A DNA stretch of 64,000 bases. Source: Rhodoligotrophos defluvii. GTDB lineage: Bacteria; Pseudomonadota; Alphaproteobacteria; Rhizobiales; Im1. Both the position numbers and the translations under genes were made by a program. Every line of letters starts with the position of its first letter. The first letter of the stretch is position 1. This document shows, piece after piece, positions 18,001-26,892 of the stretch. The notes beneath the pieces were generated by a model, which was not told the origin of the DNA, ran no database searches, and saw only the letters and a list, made by a program, of their open reading frames with translations. Location: the NCBI RefSeq assembly GCF_005281615.1, contig NZ_SZZM01000001.1, positions 272 to 64,271 on the forward strand. The letters run 5' to 3'.

Positions 18001-21000
18001 TGCGGCCAGGCGTTGAAAGTCCGCGGCCTCTCCGGCATCGACATCAAGGTGGCGAAGCTGGACCTGCGCCTGGGTCCACGCCAATGTCCTGGCGCGTTCG
18101 AACGCGCTGCGATCATGGTGCTTGTCGATCATGTCCATGAGCTCGGCGCGCGACGATGCGACGATAGTCCAGAAGGCGATGCGCGCGACCTTTCCGGGCG
18201 CGATCCTCACGCCCTGGCGCAGCGAAAAGATCGGATCGAGAACCGTCCCCACCGTGTTCGAGAGCGCTTCATCTTCCGCCATTGCCGCTGCAGTGCGCAT
18301 GGTATGGCCGCGCCCGATGAAGCGGGCCCGGTCGGTCTCGTATTGCGGATCGGAGACGATCTCCCCATCGACGACGGCGAGATGTGCAGCCCAAACCTCC
18401 GGTTCGGCCTGCGAACGCCTGCGCCGCGTTGCGATGAGCGCGCCGAATTCGGCGGCATGTTCGGTCTGCACAAACATCTTGGAGAACGCCGGATGCGCCG
18501 TGTCGGCGGCCGGCGGCGCAAGGACGATTTCGGCGTAAGACGTTACTTCGATCTCGCGCGTCTGCCGCCCTCCATTGCTCAAGGACACGCGGCGCACCTC
18601 GCAATCGTCTTCGCCGGAAACCAGAATGTCCATTGTGGTCGTCAGCCTGCCATCGCGGCGTATAAACTGGGCGCGATCCTCATCGAAGATGACTTCGCGA
18701 CTGTTCCCCTCGACGCCGAGAGGCTGGGCACCGGCGGACCAGACCTCCCCGCTTTGGACATCGCGCAGGAAGATGAAGGTACCCCAGTCGTCGCGGGTGG
18801 CATCTTCTCGCCAGCGCGTGACGGCGATATCGCGCCAACGGCTGTAACCTGCGCCGGCGGCCGTCAACATTACCGCATAGCGGCCGTTCGATAGCAACTG
18901 GGTGACCGGTGCGCCCTCTGTGGTCGCGGTAACGCGGCGCGAGGTGGGGATTTTCGCAACCGCCGTGGCTGGGGATACTTTTACCTCTTCGGCCTTCGGA
19001 TGGGCGATCGCAACGTTGCGGGGCATGCGTTCCTGCAGCAGGAGTTCGCAGGCCTGGATCATCGGCTCGCGATGGAAACGGGCGCGCATCTCGCCATCGT
19101 GCAGCGTGTTGGCGATGGCGACGATGATCATGCCCTGATGATGGGCCATGAAGGCGCGTACGATGGCTACGTTCTTTTTCTCGGGAAGTCGGGAGCGGGT
19201 GAAATCGAGCGCTTCGAAGAAGCCGTAGCGTCCACTGGCGCCCATTTGCGCGAGACGGGCGTAGTTCTCGCGCGCGCCGTGCGGGTCTATCATCGCAGCG
19301 AGCCCGGTCGCGTATGGCGCGATCACAATGTGTTCAGAGAGACCGCGCTTCAGACCGAGCCCCGGAACGCCGAAGTTGGAGTACTGATACGTCAGTTCCA
19401 TGTCGCGCGCGTAAAAGGCGGACTCGGATACCCCCCATGGAATGCCGAGCGACCGTCCGTAAGCCTGCTGGCGCTCCACCACCAGCCGATTGGTCTGTTC
19501 AAGCAGGCTGCCTGCGGGAGCGCGTATGACGAGCGACGGCATGAGATATTCGAACATCGAGCCGGACCAGGAGATGAGTGCCGACGAGTTTGCGAGTGGC
19601 GTCGCCGTCCGCCCCAGGCGAAACCAGTGCCGTGTCTCGACATCGCCTTTGGCGATGGCGAAAAGGCTGGCAAGCCGGGCTTCCGAAGCGAGCAGATCGT
19701 AACAGCTCGGGTCGAGGCTATCGTCGGCGAGGGAGTATCCGATCGACAACAGCTTGCGTTCGGGATCGAGAAGAAAGGCGAAATCCATCGCCAGCGCCAT
19801 CTCGCGCATACCTGCGGCAAGTGCCCGAAATCGGCCTTTCAGAGCGTGGTCCGCGCCTCGGTCGCGCGCCTGTTCGGACACAGTCTTCTTGATGGCCTCG
19901 ATCCAGAAGACGAGATCCGATGCACCGTCGTCGATACCCTTCGGGATCATGTCGCGCGCCACGCCGGCGGCTTTGTCCGCCAGCCGCGACAGGGAGGGAG
20001 ACAGTGCGTCTAGCGTCAGTGGGCCATTCAGCTGGGCTTCCATGTCGTCGAGCAGCAGGGCGAACCGCGCTCCACGGTCGTTGCGAGCGATAGACAGAGC
20101 GTCAAACGCTTGGCGGGCCAATTGGAGATTATCACGCATGCCGAGCCGGGCATTCGGCGCAGCGCTGTCGTTCGCCCATGCCTCGCATGCATTGGCGAGC
20201 GCGATCAGATGCCCGGCGAGGTTTCCGCTATCGACCGATGAGATATAGGCGGGTTCCAAGACACGCAGGTCCTGTGTCCCGTACCAGTTGAAGAAGTGGC
20301 CCTTGTGTCGTGGAAGCTTGCGCATGGTCTGCAACGCGGCTTCAAGCCGCTCCACGGTCTCGAGCGTACCGGCCCAGCCGAAGTCGCGGGCGGCAACTGC
20401 GGAGATGAGATAGAGCCCGATATTGGTAGGCGATGTCCTGTGCGCGACGACCGGCTTTGGATCCTCCTGGAAATTGTCCGGGGGCAGCATGTTGTCCTCG
20501 GGCGTCACGAAGGTTTCGAAAAAGCGCCAGGTGCGACGTGCGATGAGGCGCAGTTCGGTCGCGTCCTGATCGGAGATCGCAAGCCGCGGTCCGGCTTTCG
20601 GCGATCGGCTTGCCCACAAGGCGAGCGCCGGGGCGGCCAGCCACAACAGCGCGAAGGGCAGGATCAGCGGCCAGGAGGAGGGCGAAAGCGCCATCGCGCC
20701 AACTGCGATTGCAAGCCCGAGCAGCGTACCGGATGCCATGTGGCGATAGAATCCAGCGAAGTTCAGGCGCGGGCTTCCCTTCGACTGCGCGGCAGTGGTC
20801 CATTCCAACAGATCGCGGCGGGTCCAGGTGAGCCGGACCAGCGTTCTGACAATGGCATCCACCATTCGCCACGCATGGTCGGGCAGGAAAACGATGGAAA
20901 GGACGCTCTGGATAGCTGCGAGCCGCAGGTCTGCGGCAAGCATCGCAAAGTGATTGCGCATGCGAGTGCCGGCGCGGAGCGGCACGAGGGTGAAGAAAAT

Positions 21001-23568
21001 CGGCAGGAAGGCCGGGATCGCGACGGCCACTAGGAGGAGCGACGTTCCCGTCACCGCGGCCGGCACCGGCATCAGCCACGTAACACCCAGAGCAAGGAGC
21101 GTGAACGGCGCCAACAGCGACCGCCTCAGATTGTCCAGCATCTTTCCACGGCCGATGGATGGGATCGCAAAACGTCCGCTTCGCAGCCCTGTCGCCCAGG
21201 GAAGTAGTTGCCAGTCTCCGCGCGTCCAGCGATGCTGGCGTTTGGCGGCGACGTCGTATCGGGACGGGAACTCTTCGATCACCTCGACATCGGAAGCCAG
21301 GCCGGCGCGGGCGAACACGCCCTCGAAGAGATCGTGGCTGAGCATGGTGTTCTCCGGCACGCGGCCGGACAAGGACGCCTCGAAGGTGTCGACATCGTAG
21401 ATGCCCTTGCCGGTATAGGTGCCTTCACCGAAAAGATCCTGGTACACGTCCGAGGCGGCAGCGGCGTAGGGATCGATTCCTCCGGGGGCGGAGAAAACAC
21501 GTTGATAGAAGGATCCTTCGCGGCCGACCGGAAGCGAGGGGGTGACGCGCGGCTGGAGAATGCCATAGCCGTCAACGACACGCTGCTCGGCATCGCTGAA
21601 GCGCGGTCGGTTGAGCGGATGCGCCATCTTGCCGATCAGACAATGCGCGGCATCGCGCGGCAGCCGCGTGTCGGCGTCCAGCGTGATGACGTAGCGCACA
21701 TCTGGCGGCACCTGCGGCGGCCTCCCGCCGATGGGCATGAAGGTGGTGTCGTCAGCGCCGCGCAGAAGCCGGTTCAGTTCGTGCAGTTTTCCACGCTTGC
21801 GTTCCCACCCCATCCATTTGCCTTCGCCCGGGTTGAAGACGCGGCGCCGATGCAGAAGCAGAAACCTGTCCCCGCCGGCAGCGGGTTCGTGACGCCGGTT
21901 GAGTGCGGCGATCGCTTCGGCGGCTATGCCGAGCAGTCGGGCATCGTTCTCCATAACTTCCTGGTCCGCGTCCGTTCCATCGCTGAGGAGCGCGAAGACG
22001 AGGTCGCCGCCAACGCCGGAAAGGTGGTGGACCTCGAGCCGTTCCACCTGCTCTAGAAGATCGGCTTCACTGGTGAGAAGCGTCGGCACCGCGACGAGCG
22101 TTCGCATGGATTCGGGAACGCCCTGCTTGAGCGCAAGGCCGGGCAGGATCGTCGCGCCGAAACTCCAGGTCATCGCACGGTTGACGAGGGCGGTCGCCAC
22201 CTCGCTCGCGGGGAGAAATCCGATCAGGGCGAACAGCACGAGCCAGTCGGTGTCGAGCCCGGAGCGCGAAAGCGCCCACAGTGCGACGGCCAGCAACATC
22301 GCCGTTACGAGCAGGATCGACCCGATATAGCCGCCAAAGCCGAGGCGCGTGTTGAAGCGGCTGATGCGCAGCTGCGGGGGCGGGCGAAACCGGATCGCCC
22401 ACTCGAGGGCCGCACGGCCCTGGGCGATAAGGTGGTAGCCCGGATCACTGGCGCGCTCCGCGCCAACTGCGTCCTCGGCTACAGCCGCCGCTTGGCGCGC
22501 AGCATCGAGTGCGTGGTCCACAATCTCGAGTTCCGAGAACGAGGAGCCGCGGGCGAGTTGCTCGATGGCGTTCCGGTAAAGGTCGCGGGTCGGGAAATCC
22601 ATGTCGGCAAAGGCGCTTCCCGCCCGCAGCCGCTCGTCCACTAGGCTGACGCTCTCAAACAGCTCGGCCCAGTCGATATCGGAGATCAGCCGCATGCTGG
22701 TGACGATGTTGCGAACGGTGACATTGGATGCGCCCTGCCTCTGCTGGGCATGCTGCACCACGTCGTCGACCGAAACGCCTTGATGTGCGAGACGCTCCTC
22801 CAGCCATCCGAGCGCCGGCGTCGTTTCAGGATCCTGGTTCCTCAACTGTTTGGCCAACTGCGCGGCGAAAACTTCGGACAACGGCTCCGGTGAGCGGGAG
22901 GCGATGTCCGTTTCGAGCGCCGTCCTGCCGCAGCCCGACAGGAGAAGCCGCTCGGCCAGCGCTGCCGCATCCGCGCGCGCCGCGCGGCCCACGGTCATCT
23001 GATCGGCCAGCCGGCGCAGGTTCTCGATGAGGACCCAACGCAGGGTGATCGCTACTGCCCACAGCTCGCCGATCGTCAGGGGCTGAACCCGCTGATAGGC
23101 CACCAGAAACCGCCGCAGCTTCTCCCGGTCGAAGAGGCTGTCGGTATGCGCGACAAAGGCCCAGGCAAGCCCGAGAACCCGCGGATAGCCCGCAAACGGC
23201 CCTTCTCTCAGTTTCGGCAATTGGCGATAATAACCGGGAGGCAGGTCATCCCTGATCTCGTGGATTTGCTCCTCGACCAGATGATAATTGTCCAGCAGCC
23301 ATTCCGCGGCAGGGACCACCTCCCTGCCGCTCTCCAGTTCCGCGGCACTCGCCCGATAGGCGGCAAGCAGAACAGCCGCATTGTTATTGAGCCTCTTGTG
23401 CAGGGACAGGACGGCTGGCGGGCGGTCGGTCACCGGCTGCGCGGCGGCGAGGCTTTGTGCGTGCTGCTCGAGCCGCTCCACGCTGAAAAGCTCCTCCCTC
23501 ACGGGCGCCGCATCGTTCCATGGCGGCAATGAAGAGCGACGTAAGTGTAGGCGAGGGGTCGATTTCAA
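15067..23568 (-). CDS. ndvB: Cyclic beta-1,2-glucan synthase
   Basis: About 2833 residues, close to the roughly 2830 of ChvB/NdvB. It makes cyclic beta-1,2-glucan from UDP-glucose at the inner membrane. Order: N-terminal region beginning 'PPWNDAAPVREELFSVERLE', membrane helices, a GT84 glycosyltransferase with 'YVITLDADTRLPRD' near residue 630, more helices, a glucoamylase-like domain, then tandem carbohydrate-binding and GH94 phosphorylase domains with 'GTGDWNDGMNRVG' near residue 2520 that set ring size. A TTG at 23568 is preferred as start: it has GGAAAGG six bases upstream and gives the family length, whereas an ATG at 23826 would overlap the upstream gene. In rhizobia the glucan works in osmoadaptation and host interaction. 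Confidence 0.95.
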   Translation of the reverse strand: MKSTPRLHLRRSSLPPWNDAAPVREELFSVERLEQHAQSLAAAQPVTDRPPAVLSLHKRLNNNAAVLLAAYRASAAELESGREVVPAAEWLLDNYHLVEEQIHEIRDDLPPGYYRQLPKLREGPFAGYPRVLGLAWAFVAHTDSLFDREKLRRFLVAYQRVQPLTIGELWAVAITLRWVLIENLRRLADQMTVGRAARADAAALAERLLLSGCGRTALETDIASRSPEPLSEVFAAQLAKQLRNQDPETTPALGWLEERLAHQGVSVDDVVQHAQQRQGASNVTVRNIVTSMRLISDIDWAELFESVSLVDERLRAGSAFADMDFPTRDLYRNAIEQLARGSSFSELEIVDHALDAARQAAAVAEDAVGAERASDPGYHLIAQGRAALEWAIRFRPPPQLRISRFNTRLGFGGYIGSILLVTAMLLAVALWALSRSGLDTDWLVLFALIGFLPASEVATALVNRAMTWSFGATILPGLALKQGVPESMRTLVAVPTLLTSEADLLEQVERLEVHHLSGVGGDLVFALLSDGTDADQEVMENDARLLGIAAEAIAALNRRHEPAAGGDRFLLLHRRRVFNPGEGKWMGWERKRGKLHELNRLLRGADDTTFMPIGGRPPQVPPDVRYVITLDADTRLPRDAAHCLIGKMAHPLNRPRFSDAEQRVVDGYGILQPRVTPSLPVGREGSFYQRVFSAPGGIDPYAAAASDVYQDLFGEGTYTGKGIYDVDTFEASLSGRVPENTMLSHDLFEGVFARAGLASDVEVIEEFPSRYDVAAKRQHRWTRGDWQLLPWATGLRSGRFAIPSIGRGKMLDNLRRSLLAPFTLLALGVTWLMPVPAAVTGTSLLLVAVAIPAFLPIFFTLVPLRAGTRMRNHFAMLAADLRLAAIQSVLSIVFLPDHAWRMVDAIVRTLVRLTWTRRDLLEWTTAAQSKGSPRLNFAGFYRHMASGTLLGLAIAVGAMALSPSSWPLILPFALLWLAAPALALWASRSPKAGPRLAISDQDATELRLIARRTWRFFETFVTPEDNMLPPDNFQEDPKPVVAHRTSPTNIGLYLISAVAARDFGWAGTLETVERLEAALQTMRKLPRHKGHFFNWYGTQDLRVLEPAYISSVDSGNLAGHLIALANACEAWANDSAAPNARLGMRDNLQLARQAFDALSIARNDRGARFALLLDDMEAQLNGPLTLDALSPSLSRLADKAAGVARDMIPKGIDDGASDLVFWIEAIKKTVSEQARDRGADHALKGRFRALAAGMREMALAMDFAFLLDPERKLLSIGYSLADDSLDPSCYDLLASEARLASLFAIAKGDVETRHWFRLGRTATPLANSSALISWSGSMFEYLMPSLVIRAPAGSLLEQTNRLVVERQQAYGRSLGIPWGVSESAFYARDMELTYQYSNFGVPGLGLKRGLSEHIVIAPYATGLAAMIDPHGARENYARLAQMGASGRYGFFEALDFTRSRLPEKKNVAIVRAFMAHHQGMIIVAIANTLHDGEMRARFHREPMIQACELLLQERMPRNVAIAHPKAEEVKVSPATAVAKIPTSRRVTATTEGAPVTQLLSNGRYAVMLTAAGAGYSRWRDIAVTRWREDATRDDWGTFIFLRDVQSGEVWSAGAQPLGVEGNSREVIFDEDRAQFIRRDGRLTTTMDILVSGEDDCEVRRVSLSNGGRQTREIEVTSYAEIVLAPPAADTAHPAFSKMFVQTEHAAEFGALIATRRRRSQAEPEVWAAHLAVVDGEIVSDPQYETDRARFIGRGHTMRTAAAMAEDEALSNTVGTVLDPIFSLRQGVRIAPGKVARIAFWTIVASSRAELMDMIDKHHDRSAFERARTLAWTQAQVQLRHLDVDAGEAADFQRLAAPILYADPRYRAPSEEIVRGAGSQSGLWHLAISGDLPIVLLGIDDPEDMAQVRQLLRAHEYWRMKSLAVDLVIVNERASSYTQDLQIAIETAVRSSQSRPHFGLELAQGSVFALRADLMSADARARLHSIARVTLSARRGSIEEHLDHVPNAPVDQPLVSVLQEPARPISEPSVPHTSPLEFFNELGGFDKDGREYVTILEGGAVTPAPWINVIANPGFGFQVSAEGNGYTWAQNSRENQLTPWSNDPVVDPSGETIYIRDEETLDLWSPTARPIRGGGTYVSRHGFGYSRFEHEANGIALDLLQYVPLSDPVKISRLTLRNLSGRPRRLSVTSYAELVLGTSRSATAPFLVSEIDADTGAMLARNPWSINSSDGIAFADLCGRQTAWTADRTEFLGRYGNPSAPRALASDLPLSGTTGAGLDPCAALQQTIEIGAGETVEIVSFFGQCGSQEEVQALLTHYRAIDLDAVLQEVTDHWTCLLQAVQVKTPDRAMDIMLNGWLLYQTLACRIWARSAFYQASGAYGFRDQLQDGMALVLARPEETRRHLLRAAGRQFVEGDVQHWWLPQSGQGVRTRISDDRVWLAFAAATYVNATGDSAILEETIPFLEGPPLGPGEHDAFFHPTEAAESASLFEHCAGGLDQCLELTGALGLPLMGTGDWNDGMNRVGEGGKGESVWLGWLLTRTIELFAPLAEGRDPSRIERWRAHAASVREALEAHAWDGEWYRRATFDDGTWLGSKDSEECRIDSIAQSWAILTGAADPARAATAMASLEKHLIRREDGLALLFTPPFDKTPRDPGYIKGYPPGLRENGGQYSHAAMWAILAFAKAGAGDKAHDLFALLNPINHALTPEESERYKVEPYVVAADVYSVAPHVGRGGWTWYTGSAAWMYRSGIEGILGIRREGEFLVVDPCIPSAWPGFEATVQVGSTRYEIRVDNTMKGGSDTWSAVMDNEALQNLGVYVRVPLDGLKHSLDLR

Positions 23569-23710
23569 GGAGTACCTTTCCAGCCCGCGCGCGCGTACGC
23601 CGCACGGGCTGATTTGTTGGAGTGTCGACTCCAATGCGGCTTCGGACAAGGCGACGGGTCGATCTTCAACTTGGATCGATCGACGATCACATACCGAGGA
23701 GATCGGTCGG

Positions 23711-24016
23711 TCAGTGGCGCCATTCGGATTGCGGCGGCAGGTCGCCTGCGACATCCACATGAGCGGCATCGCTGGCCGCCGGTAGATACTTTTCGGAGAA
23801 GCGAAGGCGCAGAAGCCGTCCGTCACCCGTCAGGAGATGGAGATCCTCGCGGCCGAATACCTGCCGCAGAGTTTCGGGAAGCATCCGGATTTCGCCGCTG
23901 CCAATCACGTCTCCCGGCTTCCTCAGGAAACCGTCAAAATCATAGATCACGCGGGCAAGTGTCTTACCCCCACCTTTCAGGACGCCGGTTCCGTGGATTC
24001 CACCTAGATGCCGCAT
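23711..24016 (-). CDS. Conserved hypothetical protein
   Basis: 101 residues, soluble, beginning 'MRHLGGIHGTGVLKGGG'. It looks like a compact all-beta protein ('ARVIYDFDGFLRKPGDVIGS', 'GEIRMLPETL', 'LLTGDGRLLRLRFSEKYLP'). I recall similar short proteins in Rhizobiales but know no function. It is the first gene upstream of ndvB on the same strand (142 bases apart) and follows the 24301 gene by six bases, so it probably belongs to that small operon. Confidence 0.65.
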   Translation of the reverse strand: MRHLGGIHGTGVLKGGGKTLARVIYDFDGFLRKPGDVIGSGEIRMLPETLRQVFGREDLHLLTGDGRLLRLRFSEKYLPAASDAAHVDVAGDLPPQSEWRH

Positions 24017-24022
24017 GACCGA

Positions 24023-24301
24023 CTACTTCTCGATAGTCCGGCACGCGAGCGCATCCGCGTCCAATGCCGCCGCCAGCTCCTCCGGATCGACCTCCACCAC
24101 CTGATGTCGGTCGCATTCATTGGAAATCGCCGGAATGTGAAGCATCGTGGCTGTGCGCCGGTAAGCAAGAAAGGAAAGACCGAGAATTTCCTCCTCTTCG
24201 ATCGCCACATGATAGATTCCCGCAGGTTGCGGAGCGTCGAAGGCGCTCAGCGAGAATGGTCGCATGAATGTGATCTCTGTATCTGTGGTGCGAACGGTCA
24301 T
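24023..24301 (-). CDS. Hypothetical protein
   Basis: 92 residues, acidic C-terminus ('VVEVDPEELAAALDADALAC'), with a beta-rich first half ('GIYHVAIEEEEILGLSFLAY'). No known motif. The next gene (23711-24016) begins six bases beyond its stop, which argues for co-transcription. Codon use and the lack of low-complexity sequence support a real gene. Confidence 0.6.
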   Translation of the reverse strand: MTVRTTDTEITFMRPFSLSAFDAPQPAGIYHVAIEEEEILGLSFLAYRRTATMLHIPAISNECDRHQVVEVDPEELAAALDADALACRTIEK

Positions 24302-24361
24302 GGCAACATCCAGGTATTCCAGCGTATTGGCATTGAGGGTGGGGCTGGAGAAGCCACAGGG

Positions 24362-24619
24362 TTACCGGAAATCCGCCGCCGTCAGCACATAGACGGTCCT
24401 GCGGGCGTTCCCGTAAATTTCTCGCGCGACATCGTGGATCGTGGTGCGTGCCGCATCGAATGCGGCCAGACAATGTGCTTCGCCGGCCGCTGCCGGACGG
24501 AGCGCAGCGGTCTCCACGAAGAACGGCACCTCGAACATGCCGTCATGGCCGATAAAGCGAACACGCTGCCCGACTTCGTCATAGCTACGGCTTCTATTGG
24601 GGAAAGTGAGTGTCATGGT
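24362..24619 (-). CDS. DUF1488 family protein
   Basis: 85 residues from the ATG at 24619 (another ATG lies at 24637). 'LTFPNRSRSYDEVGQRVRFI' followed by 'GHDGMFEVPFFVE' and a C-terminal 'REIYGNARRTVYVLTAADF' match the DUF1488 pattern of a small two-layer protein. The function of the family is not known. It overlaps the end of the gene upstream (24594-24974), which puts both on one transcript with the downstream hypotheticals and perhaps ndvB. Confidence 0.75.
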   Translation of the reverse strand, partial: TMTLTFPNRSRSYDEVGQRVRFIGHDGMFEVPFFVETAALRPAAAGEAHCLAAFDAARTTIHDVAREIYGNARRTVYVLTAADFR

Positions 24620-24974
24620 CGGATACCTCATTGGCATTGGAAGGAGAAAAATCTACTGATCGCGGCCCTGCGGCTCCCGGTAAGGATGAGCGGGCGACAG
24701 CGCCGCCTTCATTCTCCCAGATGCTGATCTCGCGAGCGTCATGATCCATCCCGGCAACGCCGCCGGATCCGACCGCCGCGCAATAGAAGGCATTCCCCTG
24801 ATCGTCAGAGATCGTGACGATGTCCGGTTCTTGCGGCATGGCGAGTGAGCACGGCAGTGACGCGGCCAACTCGATCGCCGCTTCCGTACTGATCACATCG
24901 CGGCTGACATGGCCGACCTTTGCGCGAGCGTCGTCGACCGCGCGGACCCTGTAAAATTCGATGACAACCTTCAT
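24594..24974 (-). CDS. Hypothetical protein
   Basis: 126 residues starting 'MKVVIEFYRVRAVDDARAKV'. The first 75 residues form a beta-alpha pattern ending in 'VTISDDQGNAFYCAAVG'; the rest is low in order. Its last 26 bases overlap the preferred DUF1488 start. Short proteins starting 'MKV-I-EFYR' occur in Rhizobiales near stress loci, from memory. No function can be given. Confidence 0.6.
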   Translation of the reverse strand: MKVVIEFYRVRAVDDARAKVGHVSRDVISTEAAIELAASLPCSLAMPQEPDIVTISDDQGNAFYCAAVGSGGVAGMDHDAREISIWENEGGAVARSSLPGAAGPRSVDFSPSNANEVSDHDTHFPQ

Positions 24975-25007
24975 CCTGATACCTGTCGGTGGAGCGCAAT
25001 CCCTCTG

Positions 25008-25160
25008 CTAACCAGGCCGGACCTTCTCCGTGCCGCGGGGTGTGTTGCTGTTGCCCGCTTGCTTGACCTGACTGCCGAACGGCGCCTCCATTTTCGCGGG
25101 CACCTTCTTCTGCTTCGGCTTTCTTATCTCGCGATTGCTGCGCTTTTGTCCCTTGGCCAT
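25008..25160 (-). CDS. Small basic protein, unknown
   Basis: 50 residues, very rich in Lys and Arg: 'MAKGQKRSNREIRKPKQKKV' then 'PFGSQVKQAGN' to the end. The ATG at 25160 is chosen because the upstream part of the frame has an unlikely composition and the family seems to start MAKGQ. Such short basic proteins are widespread in Rhizobiales and are often annotated as hypothetical. The charge suggests nucleic acid contact, which is inference. Confidence 0.6.
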   Translation of the reverse strand: MAKGQKRSNREIRKPKQKKVPAKMEAPFGSQVKQAGNSNTPRGTEKVRPG

Positions 25161-25718
25161 TGTCAAGCTCCGTTCTTCGGTTGCGGCGACGCCCGGCCGG
25201 GCTGCGCCTCCAGATTGCAAAAACGATGGTCTGTCATGCTCTTCACCTGACCGGTGCCGCAGGTGGTGATCGTGCAGGATTGTCACAATCCAGCTGCCGT
25301 AGCGCGCGACGCTTGAAGGCGCTCAGGCTCCAAGTGCCGACGGTGCGGTCGTCGGCTGCGCGGCAGCCTGTCATTCTCGGCGCTGCGATCGATCAGGCGG
25401 GTGGTCGGTTGCGTAAGAACTGCCTTCGGCGCATCGAGCAACAACAGCGAAGGGAACGATTTTTATATGCGTTCTTTCTTGAAGCCGCGTCTTTGAGGCC
25501 ACATCCTCATATAGGTTCTACGGCGGATGAATAACAGGAGCGTCGGTACGATTGTTCAAGAACCAGGGATTTCCCCGGTGCGGGCCCTGTGCGACGTGGC
25601 TTCGCTCATCGGCTCGCCTTTCGGTTTCTGGTAGTGGATGTCGGAGACGTGGTCGTGCTTCTCCGGCATCCCGCGCCGTTCGAGCGATAGGCCCGGTGCC
25701 AAGACCCGACATGGTTGC
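25161..25718. other. Gap without convincing genes
   Basis: About 560 bases between two minus-strand small genes. Open frames give Arg/Pro-rich shadow translations. A mildly AT-rich patch at 25455-25490 could be a promoter. I see no repeat, terminator or RNA gene. Confidence 0.45.
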
Positions 25719-25832
25719 TCAAAAAGTGATGCTGGTCAGAACCACGTACAGAAGAGCGCTTCCTGCACCGCCGATCATGAGGAAGAGCAGCCAGAGCGTC
25801 GGATCGGTGCCCAGTTTGCCGAGATATTTCAT
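25719..25832 (-). CDS. 37-residue single-pass membrane peptide
   Basis: From the ATG at 25832: a short basic N-tail 'MKYLGKLGTDP', one strong hydrophobic helix ('TLWLLFLMIGGAGSALLYVV') and a short tail. The ATG overlaps the stop of the 24-residue ORF upstream as ATGA, which suggests coupled translation. Single-helix peptides of this kind often act as membrane-stress or transporter-associated micro-proteins; no specific role is claimed. Confidence 0.5.
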   Translation of the reverse strand: MKYLGKLGTDPTLWLLFLMIGGAGSALLYVVLTSITF

Positions 25833-25903
25833 GCGACGGCGTCCACCATGATCGTCATGGTTGCCAACGTCGGATGTTGTGGATGTAACGAGGCGGAAGA
25901 CAT
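25829..25903 (-). CDS. 24-residue leader-like ORF
   Basis: A tiny frame, 'MSSASLHPQHPTLATMTIMV' plus four residues, behind a very strong GGAAGGAGGG ribosome site. It ends in ATGA shared with the start of the 37-residue membrane peptide. Its first bases and upstream DNA resemble those of the 14929 gene, so it may be a decayed copy of that gene's 5' end that now serves as a coupling leader. Confidence 0.4.
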   Translation of the reverse strand: MSSASLHPQHPTLATMTIMVDAVA

Positions 25904-25985
25904 GACTGCCCTCCTTCCTTGGCTGGGGCGGGGGTGCCACATAGGGCGACCCTCAATCGGCAGCGCCCTGTTTGAAGCCGCCGAC
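25895..25985 (-). promoter_or_regulatory. Leader/promoter element, copy B
   Basis: Minus strand, in order: GTCGGCGG (25985-25978), GGGCGC, CGATTGAGGGT, a GC-rich stretch, then the AAGGAGG ribosome site and ATGTCTTCC. The same blocks in the same order occur at 14926-15008. CGATTGAGGGT is identical in the two copies. The remaining bases to 26217 hold no gene that I can see; the divergent 26218 gene's promoter must lie there. Confidence 0.5.
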
Positions 25986-26217
25986 GGATCAAACGGTACC
26001 AGTATTCGTCCGGGAAGGCGAGGATATTCGCTGGAATCGCGCACTGCCGTCGGGCGGTTCTGTCCGCGCGGATCTCTCAACGAACCGGCAGGTGCCGGTC
26101 TGCATCGTCGCCCATGACGGTTTTAACGGAATTTTGCTTGCTGTCATGTTTCGTGATATGTTTTTCCCACTCGCACGCGATCATGCGTGCTTGTCCTCAC
26201 TCTGATTGGACAATCTC

Positions 26218-26631
26218 ATGGAATCCCCCGTATGGACGAAACCCGCCCTCGTTGGCGCGGGCGCTGGAGCTGTGGCGGCAATGATCGTCGGGTTCAGCTG
26301 GGGCGGCTGGGTCACTGGCGGCACCGCCAGTGAAATGGCTGCAAAGGCATCCCGGAACGCCGGCGAGCAACTGGTCGCTTCGATTTGTGTCGAAGCCTTT
26401 GTCGCCGACGCAAACGCCGCCGGCAATCTGGTCTTGCTCAAGGAAGCCAAGACCTACGAGCGAGACAATTTCATCGAGGACGGAGGCTGGATCATCGTTC
26501 CGGGCCTTGAGAAGCAGATTACTGGCGCCGCGGACGTCTGTGCGCAGCGGCTCCTGGCTCTGGAAAGCCTGCCGGAAAGGGTGGTCGTGCCCGAAGCATC
26601 CACCACCGATACCATGCCCACCAAAGGTTGA
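26218..26631 (+). CDS. Rhizobiales hypothetical with one membrane helix
   Basis: 137 residues from the ATG at 26218. A membrane or signal helix near residues 6-26 ('PALVGAGAGAVAAMIVGFSW') is followed by 'GGWVTGGTASEMA' and a soluble region with two Cys ('SICVEAF', 'DVCAQRL') that could form a periplasmic disulfide. 'YERDNFIEDGGWIIVPG' is a well-ordered block. I recall this type as a frequent uncharacterised Rhizobiales family. It stands alone, 260 bases before cspA. Confidence 0.65.
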   Translation: MESPVWTKPALVGAGAGAVAAMIVGFSWGGWVTGGTASEMAAKASRNAGEQLVASICVEAFVADANAAGNLVLLKEAKTYERDNFIEDGGWIIVPGLEKQITGAADVCAQRLLALESLPERVVVPEASTTDTMPTKG

Positions 26632-26892
26632 ACCCGAGCAAGCGCCTCGCGATGCCGCAAACGGCTCCGTTGCGGCGGAGCCCTCGCGTGACCTACCAGA
26701 TAGTTGGCTGTGTGATGGAACCTTGTCTTGCGGACCGGTGAGGCTTATATGTTGGAAATCGATCTTGTTTGCCGAACTTTGTTTCCGCGCCCCAGGCGCT
26801 CTGATGATCTTCCCTCTCAATGTCGACCTACATTGTTCTCCGTGCTCCGTGCACGGCGAACATTCTCTATGACTGATTGAAAGGAAATCGTC

